A stretch of 64,000 bases of DNA, from assembly GCA_963698775.1 (NCBI GenBank), contig CAVOSE010000063.1, forward strand, positions 99,396 through 163,395, read 5' to 3'. The notes under the pieces were generated by a model, which made no database searches, was not told the origin of the DNA, and saw only the letters and a list, made by a program, of their open reading frames with translations. Each line of letters starts with the position of its first letter. The first letter of the stretch is position 1. Source of the stretch: Thiohalocapsa sp963698775 (GTDB lineage: Bacteria > Pseudomonadota > Gammaproteobacteria > Chromatiales > Chromatiaceae). Made by a program: the position numbers and the translations under genes. Positions 19,073-27,750 of the stretch are shown here, piece by piece.

Positions 19073-19863
19073 CCTGGCAGCAATATCTCCGCTGTCTTTG
19101 GGGCATCTTCTGGCGGGAGGCGCTGCGCTTTCTGCATCAACGGGAGCGTTTCTTCGGCGCCCTGGTGCGACCGCTGGTGTGGCTGTTCATCTTTGCCGCC
19201 GGCTTTCGCTCCATCCTGGGGGTGTCCATCATCCCGCCCTACGAGACCTACATCCTGTACGAGGAATATATCGTGCCGGGTCTGGCCGCGATGATCCTGC
19301 TCTTTAGTGGCATGCAGAGCTCGCTGTCGATGGTCTACGACCGCGAGATGGGCAGCATGCGCCTGATGATGGTGAGCCCGTTTCCGCGCTGGTATCTGTT
19401 GATCTGCAAGCTTGCCGCCGGTGCCCTGGTAGCGATCCTGCAGGTCTATCTGTTTCTCGCCATCGCCTGGTTCTGGGACGTGCGCCCGCCCGTTTACGGC
19501 TTTGTATTGGCGTTCCCGGCGCTGTTGCTGTCGAGCCTGATGCTGGGGGCGCTGGGGCTGCTGCTGTCGTCGCTGATTCGCCAGCTGGAGAACTTCGCGG
19601 GGGTCATGAACTTCGTGATCTTTCCGATGTTCTTCGCGTCCTCTGCCCTGTATCCGCTGTGGCGCATCCGCGATTCCAGCGTCGTGCTGTACCAGATCTG
19701 CCAGTACAACCCGTTCACGTCCGCCGTGGAGCTGATCCGGTTTGCGCTGTATGGACAGGTCAACCTGGTCGCCCTGGGGTGGGTGAGCGGTGCGCTCGCG
19801 ATCTTCCTCGGCGCGGCGATCCTCGGTTACGACCCAGCCCGCGGCCTGATGCAGCGCAAATAG
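19069..19863 (+). CDS. PQQ-associated ABC-2 permease (PedC/LutF type)
   Basis: 264 aa integral membrane protein with six predicted helices, typical of ABC-2 permeases: WREALRFLHQRERFFGALVRPLVWLF at the N-terminus, LAAMILLFSGMQSSLSMVYDREMGSMRLMM in the middle and NPFTSAVELIRFALYGQ near the end. GTG start at 19069 overlaps the ATPase stop. It pairs with the preceding ATPase and the binding protein. Family membership is clear; direction and substrate of transport are inferred from Ped/Lut systems. Confidence 0.9.
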   Translation: MTWQQYLRCLWGIFWREALRFLHQRERFFGALVRPLVWLFIFAAGFRSILGVSIIPPYETYILYEEYIVPGLAAMILLFSGMQSSLSMVYDREMGSMRLMMVSPFPRWYLLICKLAAGALVAILQVYLFLAIAWFWDVRPPVYGFVLAFPALLLSSLMLGALGLLLSSLIRQLENFAGVMNFVIFPMFFASSALYPLWRIRDSSVVLYQICQYNPFTSAVELIRFALYGQVNLVALGWVSGALAIFLGAAILGYDPARGLMQRK

Positions 19864-19910
19864 CCGGGTCCTCACAAGCCCATCCCTCACCGAATCCATC
19901 GGATAACACC

Positions 19911-20558
19911 ATGAAGCCAATCCATTCCGTGCCAACGCGCACCTCAGCACTGGTCATTGCCCTCGGTGTAGGTGTGATCATGGGCGCGACGGCGGTGCCG
20001 TCATTTGCCGACGAGAACCCGGACTGGCCCTGCGAACAGGCCCTGGTGCCCGAGATCTCCGCCGCCGTGGTCTGGGACGGGCCGAGCGTCGAGGGGATGT
20101 CGGAGCAATGGCAGTCGGACGCGGAGGTGTCCGAACTGGTAGGGCGCCTGGTCGCGCGGGGTGCCGATCCGGCCGCATCCGATGCGTTGATCGAGACTTT
20201 CGCCGGCGCGCAGCCGCCGGGGGAGCGCGATCGGCGCCTGACGTTGCTGTTCGCCGGTGTACTAGACCGCCTCAATGCGGACCGCAGCATGCTCAATGAC
20301 GGCATCCTGCGCTATTCCCGCGATCAGGAGCGACGGGCGCGTGTGTTGGATACCCACCTGGCGGAACTGGTGGAGTTGGAGTCCGATCCGTCGCCGGACG
20401 CAGCTAAACGCCTGGCAGACCTGCAGGAACAACTCCTGATGGAGCAACGCATCTTCGACGATCGGGAAAAGACCATCCCGTTCCTGTGCACCCGGCCCCG
20501 CGCCGTCGAACAACGCATCGGCGAGCTTGCCCGCGGCATTGCCGCGTGGTTGGAGTGA
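19911..20558 (+). CDS. Secreted helical protein of the PQQ-ABC cluster
   Basis: 215 aa, signal peptide ending SFADE about residue 34. The mature protein begins NPDWPCEQALVPEISAAVVWDG and is helical afterwards, with a second Cys in FLCTRPRAVEQR; the two may form a disulfide. The enzyme family is not recognised, but proteins of this size and start are regular last members of the PQQ-linked ABC cluster. ATG 19911 is preferred over an upstream extension that merely shadows the permease. It lies 47 bp after the permease gene, so it is probably co-transcribed. Confidence 0.75.
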   Translation: MKPIHSVPTRTSALVIALGVGVIMGATAVPSFADENPDWPCEQALVPEISAAVVWDGPSVEGMSEQWQSDAEVSELVGRLVARGADPAASDALIETFAGAQPPGERDRRLTLLFAGVLDRLNADRSMLNDGILRYSRDQERRARVLDTHLAELVELESDPSPDAAKRLADLQEQLLMEQRIFDDREKTIPFLCTRPRAVEQRIGELARGIAAWLE

Positions 20559-20701
20559 CGATGGCCCGCGTCCGACGGCCTTAATCGTCGGTTCGGCCAT
20601 GCTCGCACGGTCCTAAGAGACGGCTTCATCGACAGCCGAGCACAGCCTAACCCTGTGCGCCTTGTAGTTCCAACCTCTGACGGCCCCATAGTTGGCGCGA
20701 T

Positions 20702-20718
20702 GTATCGCAGTATGATAC
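20702..20718. promoter_or_regulatory. Inverted repeat, candidate HigA operator
   Basis: GTATC and GATAC half-sites separated by seven bases, ending ten bases before the higB start. Toxin-antitoxin operons of this type are autoregulated by the antitoxin at such palindromes; assignment is inferred from position and symmetry. Confidence 0.45.
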
Positions 20719-20727
20719 GAGCCGGTC

Positions 20728-21024
20728 ATGATCATCAGCACCAAGGGCAAGCTCGCTGCCCAAGCGGTTCAGGACCGCTTTGGCAAAGGCTTCCCAAACG
20801 ACTTGGTCAAACGTGCGCGCGCCATGTTGTCGGCACTCGATGCGGCTATCGAACTGGAGGACCTTCGCTTTCCGCCAGGTAGTCATCTAGAAGCCCTCTC
20901 GGGTGATCGCGCGGGTCAGCATTCCTTACGCATCAATGATCAATGGCGGATCTGTTTCAACTGGACCGACCAGGGTCCGGCAAAGGTCGAGCTGATCGAC
21001 TACCACCGAGAGGTCCCGAGATGA
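20728..21024 (+). CDS. higB: HigB-type toxin (RelE superfamily)
   Basis: 98 aa ribosome-dependent mRNA interferase candidate. It carries the family features LVKRARAMLSALDAAIELEDLRFPPGSHLEAL, the Arg in GQHSLRINDQWRICF and the C-terminal DYHREVPR. Toxin comes first and its stop overlaps the antitoxin start (ATGA), which is the standard hig order. No damage seen. Confidence 0.9.
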   Translation: MIISTKGKLAAQAVQDRFGKGFPNDLVKRARAMLSALDAAIELEDLRFPPGSHLEALSGDRAGQHSLRINDQWRICFNWTDQGPAKVELIDYHREVPR

Positions 21025-21311
21025 GCTTGCTTTCCAATCCATCGCATCCAGGCGAAGTCTTGACTGAGCTGTATCTCAAGCCGCTTGGCATCAGCCCCAT
21101 CGCTCTTGCGACGCGCCTTGAAGTTCCCCGAACGCGAATTGAACGGCTGGTCAAACAGGAAACAAGCCTTTCGGCAGACAGCGCGATTCGTTTGGCAACG
21201 TTCTTCAAAACCACGCCTGAATACTGGATGAACCTCCAGCGCGCATGGGATTTGGCGCGGGCAAGACAAACCGTAGACACCTCGGGGATCAGACCCCTGG
21301 AGGCGGCCTGA
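21021..21311 (+). CDS. higA: HigA-type antitoxin
   Basis: 96 aa XRE-family helix-turn-helix antitoxin: HPGEVLTELYLKPLGISPIALA at the N-terminus, helix-turn-helix about residues 24-60 (VPRTRIERLVKQE, LSADSAIRLATFF), then TTPEYWMNLQRAWDLARA. ATG 21021 overlaps the toxin stop. It should neutralise HigB and repress the operon. Confidence 0.9.
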   Translation: MSLLSNPSHPGEVLTELYLKPLGISPIALATRLEVPRTRIERLVKQETSLSADSAIRLATFFKTTPEYWMNLQRAWDLARARQTVDTSGIRPLEAA

Positions 21312-21369
21312 GGCTCCTTCCATGGCAGACTGCCATTTTGGAGATCGAACTTGCTTTTCTTTTCACGCG

Positions 21370-23232
21370 CTACGCCGTCCGTGCCGCCATCGCCGCCCAA
21401 TCCTGTCCTTGGGGGTCTTCATCGGGGTCCGGATCGTTAACCCCCGCATCTTGAAACTGCAATGCGGCGAGGCGCGCGTACAGCCCGCCCTGGGCCAGCA
21501 ATTCGTCATGGCGGCCACTGGCGACGATACGGCCCTGATCCAGCACCAGGATACGATCGGCCTCGCGAACGGTGGCCAGCCGATGGGCGATGACGAGGCT
21601 AGTGCGATGCTGCATCAGGCGCTCAAGGGCATCTTGTACCAGGCGTTCACTCTCGGCATCGAGCGCGCTGGTGGCCTCGTCGAGCAACAGTAGCGCCGGG
21701 TCGCGCAGGATAGCGCGCGCCACGGCGATGCGCTGGCGCTCGCCCCCGGACAGGCGTACGCCGCGTTCGCCGAGGAAGGTGTCGTAGCCGTGCGGCAGAC
21801 GCTCGATGAACTCATGCGCATGGGCGGCGCGAGCGGCAGCGCGCACGGCCTCGTCGTCGGCGCTTTCCAGGCCGTAGCGGATGTTCTCCCAGGCGTCGGC
21901 ACCGAAGATCACCGGGTCCTGCGGCACCACGGCGATGTGCCGGCGGAGTTCGGTCGGGTCCAGCGCGCGCAGTTCCACGCCATCCAGGGTCAAGCTGCCC
22001 TGCTGGGGGTCGTAGAAGCGCAGCAGCAGGTGGAACAAGGTCGATTTGCCGGCGCCGGATGGCCCCACCACGGCCACACGCTCGCCGGGTCGGATGTCCA
22101 GATCGACCCCTGCCAGCGCCTGGATACCGGGCCGCGCCGGGTAGCTGAAGCCGAGCCCCTTGGCCTGTACTCGGCCGGAGACCGGTTCCGGTAAGGCCTC
22201 GGGTCGCGCCGGTGGGCTGATGGCGGGCTCGGTCACCAACAGCTCCATCAGGCGCTCACTGGCGCCGGCGCCGCGCAGCAACTGCCCGATGATCTCGCTC
22301 AGTGAGCCCACCGAACCGGCCACCAGCACCGCGTAGAACAGGAACGCCGATAGTTCGCCGCCGCTTAGGTTGCCCTTCAGTACCTCGTTGCCGCCGAACC
22401 AGAGCACGGTGCCGATGGCGCCGAAGGTGATCAGCGTGACGAACCCACTCATCATCGCGCTGGCCAACGAGCGCTGCATCGCCGTGCTGAAGGCCTCTTC
22501 GACCCGGCTACCGTAGCGGGAGCGGTCGATGGGCTCGTGGCCGAACGCCTGCACGGTGCGGATGCCGTGCAGGGTCTCGTCGATGTAGGCACCGATGTCG
22601 CCGATGCGATCCTGGCTCTGGCGCGACAGCCGCCGCACGCGCCAGCCGAGCAGCCAGGTAGGTAGCACCACAAGCGGCACGCCGAGCAGCACCATGGCGG
22701 TCAGGCGCGGGCTGGTGACGGCGAGCATGACGATGCCGCCGGTGGCCAGCAGGCTGGTGCGCAGCCCCATGGCCAGGGTCGAGCCGACGACCACCTGCAG
22801 CAGCGCGGTGTCGCTGGTGAGGCGGGAAATGATTTCGCCGGTGCGGTTGGTCTCGTAAAAGCCCACGTCCAGCGCCAGTGCTCGGTCGAACACGGCCCTG
22901 CGCACATCGGCGACGACCCGCTCGCCGATCCAGTTGAGCAGATAACTACGCGCCATGATGGCCAGTGACAGCACCGCCACCACCGCGAGAAAAAACAACA
23001 GCGCCAAATCCAGTGTTCGCGGCGAGCCGTCTGCGAGGCCGTAGTCGACCACGGCGCGGATCACTTGACCGAACGCAAGCAGCGCGCCGGCGGCGACCAC
23101 GAGCGCCAGCAAAGCCAGCAGCAGGCGACCGAGATACGGTCGCGTGAACCGCAGCAGTCGTAGCAGCGGCTTGAAATGTCGACTGCGCGGACGGTCGTCC
23201 GTCGAGTCGGCGGAATTGGCGTGTGGGCGCAT
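21370..23232 (-). CDS. MsbA-like ABC exporter (fused permease-ATPase)
   Basis: 620 aa half-transporter. The first 330 residues hold six transmembrane helices (LLLALLALVVAAGALLAFG near residue 40; intracellular-loop motifs such as FYETNRTGEIISRLTSDTALL), the rest an ATPase domain with Walker A GPSGAGKST, signature RLSGGERQRIAVARA, Walker B LLLLDEATSALD and the switch HR. It belongs to the MsbA-related group of exporters in proteobacteria; lipid or lipid-linked substrate is likely but not shown. It starts with a short His/Asp/Arg-rich cytoplasmic tail. The gene stands alone and converges with higBA. Confidence 0.88.
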   Translation of the reverse strand: MRPHANSADSTDDRPRSRHFKPLLRLLRFTRPYLGRLLLALLALVVAAGALLAFGQVIRAVVDYGLADGSPRTLDLALLFFLAVVAVLSLAIMARSYLLNWIGERVVADVRRAVFDRALALDVGFYETNRTGEIISRLTSDTALLQVVVGSTLAMGLRTSLLATGGIVMLAVTSPRLTAMVLLGVPLVVLPTWLLGWRVRRLSRQSQDRIGDIGAYIDETLHGIRTVQAFGHEPIDRSRYGSRVEEAFSTAMQRSLASAMMSGFVTLITFGAIGTVLWFGGNEVLKGNLSGGELSAFLFYAVLVAGSVGSLSEIIGQLLRGAGASERLMELLVTEPAISPPARPEALPEPVSGRVQAKGLGFSYPARPGIQALAGVDLDIRPGERVAVVGPSGAGKSTLFHLLLRFYDPQQGSLTLDGVELRALDPTELRRHIAVVPQDPVIFGADAWENIRYGLESADDEAVRAAARAAHAHEFIERLPHGYDTFLGERGVRLSGGERQRIAVARAILRDPALLLLDEATSALDAESERLVQDALERLMQHRTSLVIAHRLATVREADRILVLDQGRIVASGRHDELLAQGGLYARLAALQFQDAGVNDPDPDEDPQGQDWAAMAARTA

Positions 23233-23414
23233 GGGTCAACTCGGCCGGACGCGACTCGCTTGCGGAGGCGCGTGGCTTGTTAGGGCGTCATGGGAGCGGT
23301 TATCGAACGCACGCCCACGCAGCGGTGAAGGCGCGCCGGTCGGGTACCGGCGCGTGGGGCTTTGACGTGCTTCTACCCGCGGGCGGGAGGGGTGGGCAGG
23401 ACGCGCGTGTTTGC

Positions 23415-23651
23415 CTATCCGCGCAACAGCTCGTAAAGCTTGTCCTTGAGCAGCAGGCGCTCTTTTTTCAGGTCTTCGATGGTCTCGTCGGCGACCGGGG
23501 TACCGAGTTCCTCTAGCTTTCGTACACGTGCATCGAGGTCGTCGTATTGATTCATCAGGTCGGCAAAGGGCGGGTTGGTCTCGCGCATTTTCGCGATCTT
23601 GCCCTCGAGGTCCGGAAACTCGTGTACCAGATCGTGTTGTTCTCCGAGCAT
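23415..23651 (-). CDS. YdcH family protein (DUF465)
   Basis: 78 aa, all helical. HDLVHEFPDLEGKIAKMRETNPPFADLMNQYD and the C-terminal LKKERLLLKDKLYELL are diagnostic of the family. Likely forms a two-helix hairpin or coiled coil; function unknown. Stand-alone gene. Confidence 0.88.
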   Translation of the reverse strand: MLGEQHDLVHEFPDLEGKIAKMRETNPPFADLMNQYDDLDARVRKLEELGTPVADETIEDLKKERLLLKDKLYELLRG

Positions 23652-23927
23652 CGGGTTCTGTTCCTCTGCAGCGACGGCAACTAGGGGCTGCCGTGTGGGT
23701 GCCGAATTGGCAGGAAGAGGCGACCCCCGTCAAACACAAGATTTGCCGGCAATCGCCTTGAAGCGTCTTTTCAACTGGCGGCGCCATGCGCGAGGGCGTC
23801 TCGCCACGGCACCAACGGAAATTGTAAACCAGCGCTCATCAACCCAGGAACAGCTATGGCCTAGGATTGCTGATCTGGATTAGGTAAGCGGCTGAAAACC
23901 TTTCAGCGACGGGCTCGGAATCAACGA

Positions 23928-24437
23928 TTACTTCGCGTCCAGGGCCTTGATCACTTGATCGGTGATGTCCGCGTTCTCCCCAAGGTAGAGCAGGCCCGCA
24001 CGGGACGCCTCGAACACCGCGCCGAGCTTTTTCTTCTTCGCCACCTCGACGACCGCCTCACGGGCAGGTGCGATCAGTTTCTGGCCCTCTTCCTGCTGGG
24101 CCTCCATCACCTCCTTCTGGATCGCGTTGAAGTCCTTCTCGAAGGCCTCGATGCGAGTCTTGATGTCCGCCTCCTGCTTCTCCACCTGCGCCTTGCTCAT
24201 CAGTGGCTTGTCGCGCTCCAGCGAGGCTTGCAGCTGGCGGATCTCGCGTTCCCGTTCGGCAAACTTCTCCTGCTCCGGGCCGAAGCGCTTTTCCAGTTCG
24301 CCTTGCACCGCCTTGCCGCTTTCACTTTCCTGTAGGACGCGCTCCATATTGACGATGCCGATGTCTTGGGCGGAGGCGTCCACAACGGCCGCGCCCATCA
24401 AACCCAGTGCGACGAGGCACCTGAAGATCTGCTTCAT
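23928..24437 (-). CDS. OmpH/Skp family periplasmic chaperone
   Basis: 169 aa. Signal peptide residues 1-23 (CLVALGLMGAAVVDASA), then the short beta strand IGIVNMERVLQESESGK and a long coiled coil (about residues 45-125, REREIRQLQASLERDKPLMS) returning to GLLYLGENADITDQVIKAL. This is the Skp jellyfish design, which binds unfolded outer-membrane proteins. I place the start at ATG 24437 with GGAG upstream; longer open frames are spurious. Unusually it is not next to bamA or lpxD. Confidence 0.88.
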   Translation of the reverse strand: MKQIFRCLVALGLMGAAVVDASAQDIGIVNMERVLQESESGKAVQGELEKRFGPEQEKFAEREREIRQLQASLERDKPLMSKAQVEKQEADIKTRIEAFEKDFNAIQKEVMEAQQEEGQKLIAPAREAVVEVAKKKKLGAVFEASRAGLLYLGENADITDQVIKALDAK

Positions 24438-24727
24438 TCGATTCTCCGTAGCGTTGATCGCGAGGGCTTTCGAGACAGAGTCGAAAACGGTGTTGCAAAC
24501 AGCATCGGGGCTCAGCCCCCGTCGACAAAGCCTCACGCCCGGTTGCCGCCGCAGGATTCTACTCGACACCCATGGGTTAGGAACAGCGCTAGCCGTGCCC
24601 GGTTTACGCAACGGCGCTACAATCCGCCCCTCAAACAGGTCGATCCGGTTCACAACGGCCGGGTTGATGCATCATCGCCTGCAACAAACAACAAAGCAGC
24701 AACGGCTTTGGCCGGAGGAATCACGCC

Positions 24728-25252
24728 ATGGGGAACTCGCTTCAGGATCAGCTACTCAAGGCGGGCTTGGTGAGCGAGCAGAGGGCCAAACAGACCCAGA
24801 CCAAGAAGCGTAAGCAGAAGCGCGCCGGCGGTGGCGGTGGCGGTGACGCGGCGCAACAGGAGGCCGCCAAGGCCGCGGCGCAGAAACGCGAGCGTGACCG
24901 GGAACTCAATCGCCAGCGTGACGAGGAGGCCAAGCACAAGGCCGAGCTGGTGGCATTGTGGCAACTGGTCCGCGACAACCGTATCAGCCGCGATCGCGGC
25001 GACCTAGCCTACAATTTCACCGATGGCAAGGCGCTCAAACGCCTTTATGTCAACGCTGAACAGCAGGCCGGGCTGGTGGGTGGAAAACTGGCCATCGTGC
25101 GACAAGACGATTTCTACGCGTTGGTGCCTGCCGAGGTCGCCGAACGTGTGGCCGCGCATGACACATCGATGGTGCTGGTGCACAACAAGCCCACTGCTGA
25201 GGCCGATGACGAGTATGCCGACTACAAGGTGCCCGACGATCTGATGTGGTAG
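24728..25252 (+). CDS. DUF2058 family nucleoid-associated-like protein
   Basis: 174 aa. The N-terminus MGNSLQDQLLKAGLVSEQRAKQ and the following Lys-rich helix are typical, as is AYNFTDGKALKRLYVN in the second half. It has a poly-Gly run (residues 34-39) and a highly charged coiled region up to residue 75, ending in DYKVPDDLMW. AGGA lies nine bases before the ATG. The family (YaiL-like) is of uncertain role, cytoplasmic. Confidence 0.85.
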   Translation: MGNSLQDQLLKAGLVSEQRAKQTQTKKRKQKRAGGGGGGDAAQQEAAKAAAQKRERDRELNRQRDEEAKHKAELVALWQLVRDNRISRDRGDLAYNFTDGKALKRLYVNAEQQAGLVGGKLAIVRQDDFYALVPAEVAERVAAHDTSMVLVHNKPTAEADDEYADYKVPDDLMW

Positions 25253-25356
25253 CGCCCGCAGCGCTGCCCCGACGATTCGGGTTTACAACTAGACAAAATA
25301 ACCGGGTTCACACTGAAGCGGTTGACCGCCGTTTACAGCATTGAGGGAGCGAGGAA

Positions 25357-26103
25357 ATGACCGACGAGAACGACCGGCGCCTGGCGCTGCTGATCGACGC
25401 AGACAACGCGCAGGCATCGGTTATAGACGGCCTGCTCGAAGAGGTGGCCAGCTACGGCACGGCCCAGGTCAAGCGCATCTACGGCGACTGGACCCGGCCG
25501 AACCTGGCCGGCTGGAAAGACGTCCTGCTGCGCCACTCCATTCAGCCACGCCAGCAGTTCGCCTATACCAAGGGCAAGAACGCCACCGACGCTGCCATGG
25601 TGATCGACGCCATGGACCTGCTGCACAGCGGCCGATACGATGGCTTCTGCCTGGTCTCCAGCGACAGTGACTTCACCCCGCTGGCGGCCCGTATCCGCGA
25701 ATCCGGGCTCAAGGTCTACGGCTTCGGCGAGCAAAAGACGCCAGAGGCCTTCGTTGCCGCCTGCGACAAGTTCATCTTCACGGAACTGCTCAAGGACGAG
25801 GCGCCCGGCGCGGCACCGCCACAACGCCTCGCCACCAAGGAACTGCGCAGCGACGCCAAACTGGTCACGCTGCTGCGCAAGGCGGTGGAGGATGCCGCCG
25901 ACGTCGACGGCTGGGCGGAACTGTCTGGCGTCGGCAACACCGTCAACAAGCGCTCGCCGCAGTTCGATCAGCGCAACTACGGCTACGGCAAGCTCAGCGA
26001 TCTGATCAAGGCCACCAAGCTTTTCGAGCTCCAAGCGCGCATCGTGGGGGAGGGGCCCGGCAAGCGCTACTACCTGCGGGACAAGCGCGACGCGGACGCC
26101 TGA
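25357..26103 (+). CDS. NYN-domain ribonuclease-like protein with OST-HTH/LOTUS domain
   Basis: 248 aa. Residues 8-145 are a NYN (PIN-like) nuclease domain with acidic sites in LALLIDADNA, KGKNATDAAMVIDAMD and CLVSSDSDFTPLA, the arrangement expected for metal-dependent RNA cleavage. Residues about 165-245 fit an OST-HTH/LOTUS RNA-binding domain (AKLVTLLRKAVEDAADVDGWAELS, YGYGKLSDLIKA, FELQ). The architecture implies an RNA-degrading or RNA-processing enzyme; target unknown. Start ATG 25357 has GAGG upstream. Confidence 0.88.
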   Translation: MTDENDRRLALLIDADNAQASVIDGLLEEVASYGTAQVKRIYGDWTRPNLAGWKDVLLRHSIQPRQQFAYTKGKNATDAAMVIDAMDLLHSGRYDGFCLVSSDSDFTPLAARIRESGLKVYGFGEQKTPEAFVAACDKFIFTELLKDEAPGAAPPQRLATKELRSDAKLVTLLRKAVEDAADVDGWAELSGVGNTVNKRSPQFDQRNYGYGKLSDLIKATKLFELQARIVGEGPGKRYYLRDKRDADA

Positions 26104-26446
26104 TCCTGTTGCTAGCCCGGATGCTTCATAAACCGGCTGAGCCGGCGATAGTCCGAACGTTTTGGCCCGATACGCGCGCCGTCGGACCAAGCGCGTAGAC
26201 GCTGACAGGGCTGGATGCAGGGCAATTGCGCGCACACGCGGGCTCGATCGATTGGGAAATGTATAGATTCGGTGGCGTGCGGGCGCGCAGTGGCCTGCTC
26301 GAGGCGGGCAGCGTTGTCATCCGACTAATGCAGTTCACCGTTAGGGGATGCACGTGCGTCTATGTGGGCGCCGGCCAGGGTGGTTCACGGAAGAGCGTTT
26401 CGGTGACGTGTTGGAACAGCGCCTTGCGCGGACAGCATGAGGGCAA
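26104..26446. other. Intergenic region before transposase relic
   Basis: No supported gene. It opens with CTAGCCCGGATGCTTCATAA, which looks like the end of a mobile element, followed by a GGCTGAGCC mini-palindrome. The rest probably includes flanks of the degraded insertion sequence next door. Confidence 0.4.
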
Positions 26447-26731
26447 ATGAAGGCGTGGCGCACCGCCGTGCTGGGCGATGATCTGTCCTGCGATCAGCCC
26501 TTCTACGAGCAGGTCTTGGCGCAGGGCTGTGCGTTCATCTTCTTTTGTCAGCCGGACTCCCACACACTGCTCGATCTAGACGATCAACGCTATCAGGGCG
26601 TGCGCGCATGACTGCCGTCGCGGCGCACCTTCTTCGAGGATCTGCGTGCGCTGACGTTCTACTTCCCCTCGAATGCCTGGGAGCGCCTGTTCGACTCAAT
26701 GATCGATGCCCTGCAGCCCGCGCGACCAGCC
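26447..26731 (+). pseudogene. Degraded transposase fragment (ISNCY-like)
   Basis: Frame reads GDDLSCDQPFYEQVLAQG, then CAFIFFCQPDSHTLLDL, which matches the conserved FIFVCKPDSH block of a DDE transposase group, and stops at TGA 26609. After the stop the same frame continues FFEDLRALTFYFPSNAW and ERLFDSMIDALQ, the usual C-terminal segment of the same family. The catalytic N-terminal part and a central section are missing. It is a relic and cannot be active. Confidence 0.6.
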
Positions 26732-26905
26732 CAGGTCGCCGCGCTGCCAACCGCTAGTGGCAAATTGGAAATCGCTGCCCACGCGTGCCCGGCCTTGCTT
26801 GTCGTCGACATTGCGGCTAGTGTTGCAATTGATGCTGACGATTATAGTGGTTTTTCGGTTCGATTCGGCAGATTGGAACTTTTTGGAAGCGATCGGAGAG
26901 CGACG

Positions 26906-27695
26906 ATGAAGAGAAGCACACTTCTGATTTTTGCAGGGTTTTTCTGGTCTGGCATGCTGGTCGCCGATGATCAGCTAACGGGCTTGAGTCTCGGAGACGA
27001 CATCGACGCGCTCGATGCCGAGCCCAGCGACGTCAGGTACGAAGACGATGCCGCGGTGCCCGAGCAATTCGGGGTGGTAGGAACCATCAATCAAACGGTC
27101 AACGCGTTTGATTGTCTACCTATCACATAGTTCAACCACCTACTCGTTGGCTGGTTCCCTGATCAATATCACGGGCGGGTCGTCGAGCTTCGTCTGTGGA
27201 CTTGATTTGCCTACTGGAGCCAGGATTATTGGGCTTTCGCTCGAAGGCTGCGATTCTGACCCTGCTGATAATGTGCGAGCCCGGCTTTTAAGGTCCGAGG
27301 GCCCCTCAACATTCTATTCTGTACTCGCAACCGCCCAGACCGAGAATGCGGCAATCCCCGGTTGTGGTTATTTCTCGTCACCCGCCATCGACCACACCGT
27401 CGAGAACTTGAATGGCTCATATGCAATAGAGATCGATGACACGAGTTCCGGCAGCGGCACTACCTTCCGGGCGGCCAGGGTTACCTGGCAACGTCAGATT
27501 AGCCCTGCGCCGGTGTCAGCGACCTTTAACGACGTGCCGACATTCCATCCCTTCTTTCAGGCAGTGGAGGCCTTGGGGGGGTCCGGAATTACCCTTGGTT
27601 GCGGCGGCGGCAACTATTGTCCAGACAATCCGGTGACTCGAGGTCAGATGGCGGCCTTCCTGTCCAGAGCGCTTGGGTTGTACTGGCCCAATTGA
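26906..27695 (+). pseudogene. Secreted protein with C-terminal SLH domain, frameshifted
   Basis: ATG 26906 follows a GGAGAGC ribosome site and opens a signal peptide (LLIFAGFFWSGMLVAD). The first frame ends at 27130 just after NQTVNAFDC; the adjoining frame carries the rest: a beta-rich domain (LDLPTGARIIGLSLEGCDSD, VRARLLRSEG, YAIEID) and a final S-layer homology motif, FNDVPTFHPFFQAVEALG, ITLGCGGGNYCPDNPVTRGQ, MAAFLSRALGLYWP. Joining them near 27110 gives about 262 aa, the normal form of this family. Probably a cell-surface protein; one indel or base-call error splits it. Confidence 0.7.
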
Positions 27696-27750
27696 CCCAG
27701 GATCTTTGATTCGATGGACGCGAAGCTTCCCACCGGATGGTGGGGAGCCT

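Noticed and set aside
6442..20558. A PQQ-dependent dehydrogenase or PQQ biosynthesis gene in the locus
   Set aside because: I looked for quinoprotein and pqq genes among all frames and found none; only the associated transport and propeller genes are present.
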